From Mucilaginibacter_A sp050954865 (lineage in GTDB: Bacteria; Bacteroidota; Bacteroidia; Sphingobacteriales; Sphingobacteriaceae), in contig JBPBQN010000182.1 in NCBI GenBank assembly GCA_050954865.1, positions 1 to 13,433 of the forward strand: a stretch of 13,433 nucleotides of DNA, read 5' to 3'. Of this stretch, positions 13,165 through 13,433 are shown in pieces. A model generated the notes under the pieces. That model did no database searches and had not been told where the DNA came from. It saw only the letters and a program-made list of their open reading frames with translations. Every line of letters begins with the position of its first letter. Position 1 is the first letter of the stretch. The translations under genes were made by a program, and so were the position numbers.

Positions 13165-13433
13165 ATGAAAAAATACAACCATTACCTGTTTATTGCTGCT
13201 GCTGTGTTTGCGGTTTCCTGCGGACAAAGTGATGCCAAAAAAGAAGCCGCGCAAAAAAGTGCGCTGGCCGATACCACCAAAACCACCGATATTTTGCAGG
13301 TAGATACCAAAGATGCCGCTTTTGTAAACGATGCTACGATGAGCGGAATGTTAGAAGTGCAAATGGGCCAACTGGCACAACGCAACGCGCTTAACCAAAA
13401 TGTAAAAGAATTTGGAGAGATGATGGCAAAAGA
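13165..13433 (+). CDS. DUF4142 lipoprotein, N-terminal part (runs off window)
   Basis: Start of an exported protein with a lysine-rich n-region, hydrophobic core (about 8-18) and cysteine at 19 in AVSCGQ, a lipobox-like context, so it is probably a lipoprotein. A low-complexity spacer rich in K, A, D and T follows (20-50). Then comes the beginning of the DUF4142 four-helix domain, AAFVNDATMSGMLEVQMGQL with LAQRNALNQNVKEFGEMMAK (52-89). This ferritin-like bundle family is widespread in Bacteroidota and its function is not established. 89 codons are visible and the rest is outside the window. The ATG at 13165 is preceded by no Shine-Dalgarno but directly by repeat copy O. Confidence 0.85.
   Translation, partial: MKKYNHYLFIAAAVFAVSCGQSDAKKEAAQKSALADTTKTTDILQVDTKDAAFVNDATMSGMLEVQMGQLAQRNALNQNVKEFGEMMAK

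Overview
The window looks like a chromosomal stretch from a Bacteroidota member, probably the Sphingobacteriales/Cytophagales side; genus cannot be read from the sequence. The reasons are AT-rich intergenic DNA, starts without Shine-Dalgarno sequences, short Cys-anchored lipoproteins, a sigma54-type activator with a GSFTSA loop, a 3-keto-disaccharide hydrolase (DUF1080) protein and a DUF4142 lipoprotein. Gene content is mostly ordinary and there is no phage, plasmid or defence island.

Layout: 1-982 (minus) is a Y-family DNA polymerase cut by the window edge. 1352-2779 (plus) is a soluble PAS-PAS histidine kinase. 3068-3976 (plus) is a Gfo/Idh/MocA oxidoreductase. 4052-4308 is a palindromic, MITE-like non-coding element. 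4389-4964 (plus) is the Nudix hydrolase NudK, which converges on a secreted DUF1080 protein (5036-5914, minus) across a shared terminator. 6074-6619 (plus) is a small exported probable beta-barrel protein. 6621-8091 (minus) is the overlapping thiD-tenA pair for thiamine pyrimidine salvage. 8272-9854 (minus) holds an AraJ-like MFS exporter behind a YvlD/holin-4-like membrane protein. 10115-10972 (plus) holds a lipocalin-like lipoprotein and a BON-SH3 protein. A strong bidirectional terminator separates these from an NtrC-type response regulator (11085-12467, minus). The RNase P RNA gene lies at about 12578-12968 (minus), and a DUF4142 lipoprotein (13165 onward, plus) runs off the end.

The gene set does not make one pathway. 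The clear functional unit is thiD-tenA, where TenA releases HMP from degraded thiamine and ThiD phosphorylates it.

The most unusual signal is not a gene. A short sequence family with cores GCTTCTTTTATC and CTGTTTTTATC, usually followed within a few bases by TAAAA(A)TT, recurs about 14 times on both strands, roughly once per kilobase. Almost every intergenic gap above 60 bp carries at least one copy, and some copies lie inside dinB-like, tenA and thiD reading frames. Two copies form perfect 7-bp stems with a compensatory base change, one sits inside a perfect inverted-repeat terminator, and one sits in the middle of the MITE-like element. The pattern resembles DNA uptake sequences or a genome-wide protein-binding or structural repeat. 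I know of no description of it, and its function is unknown.
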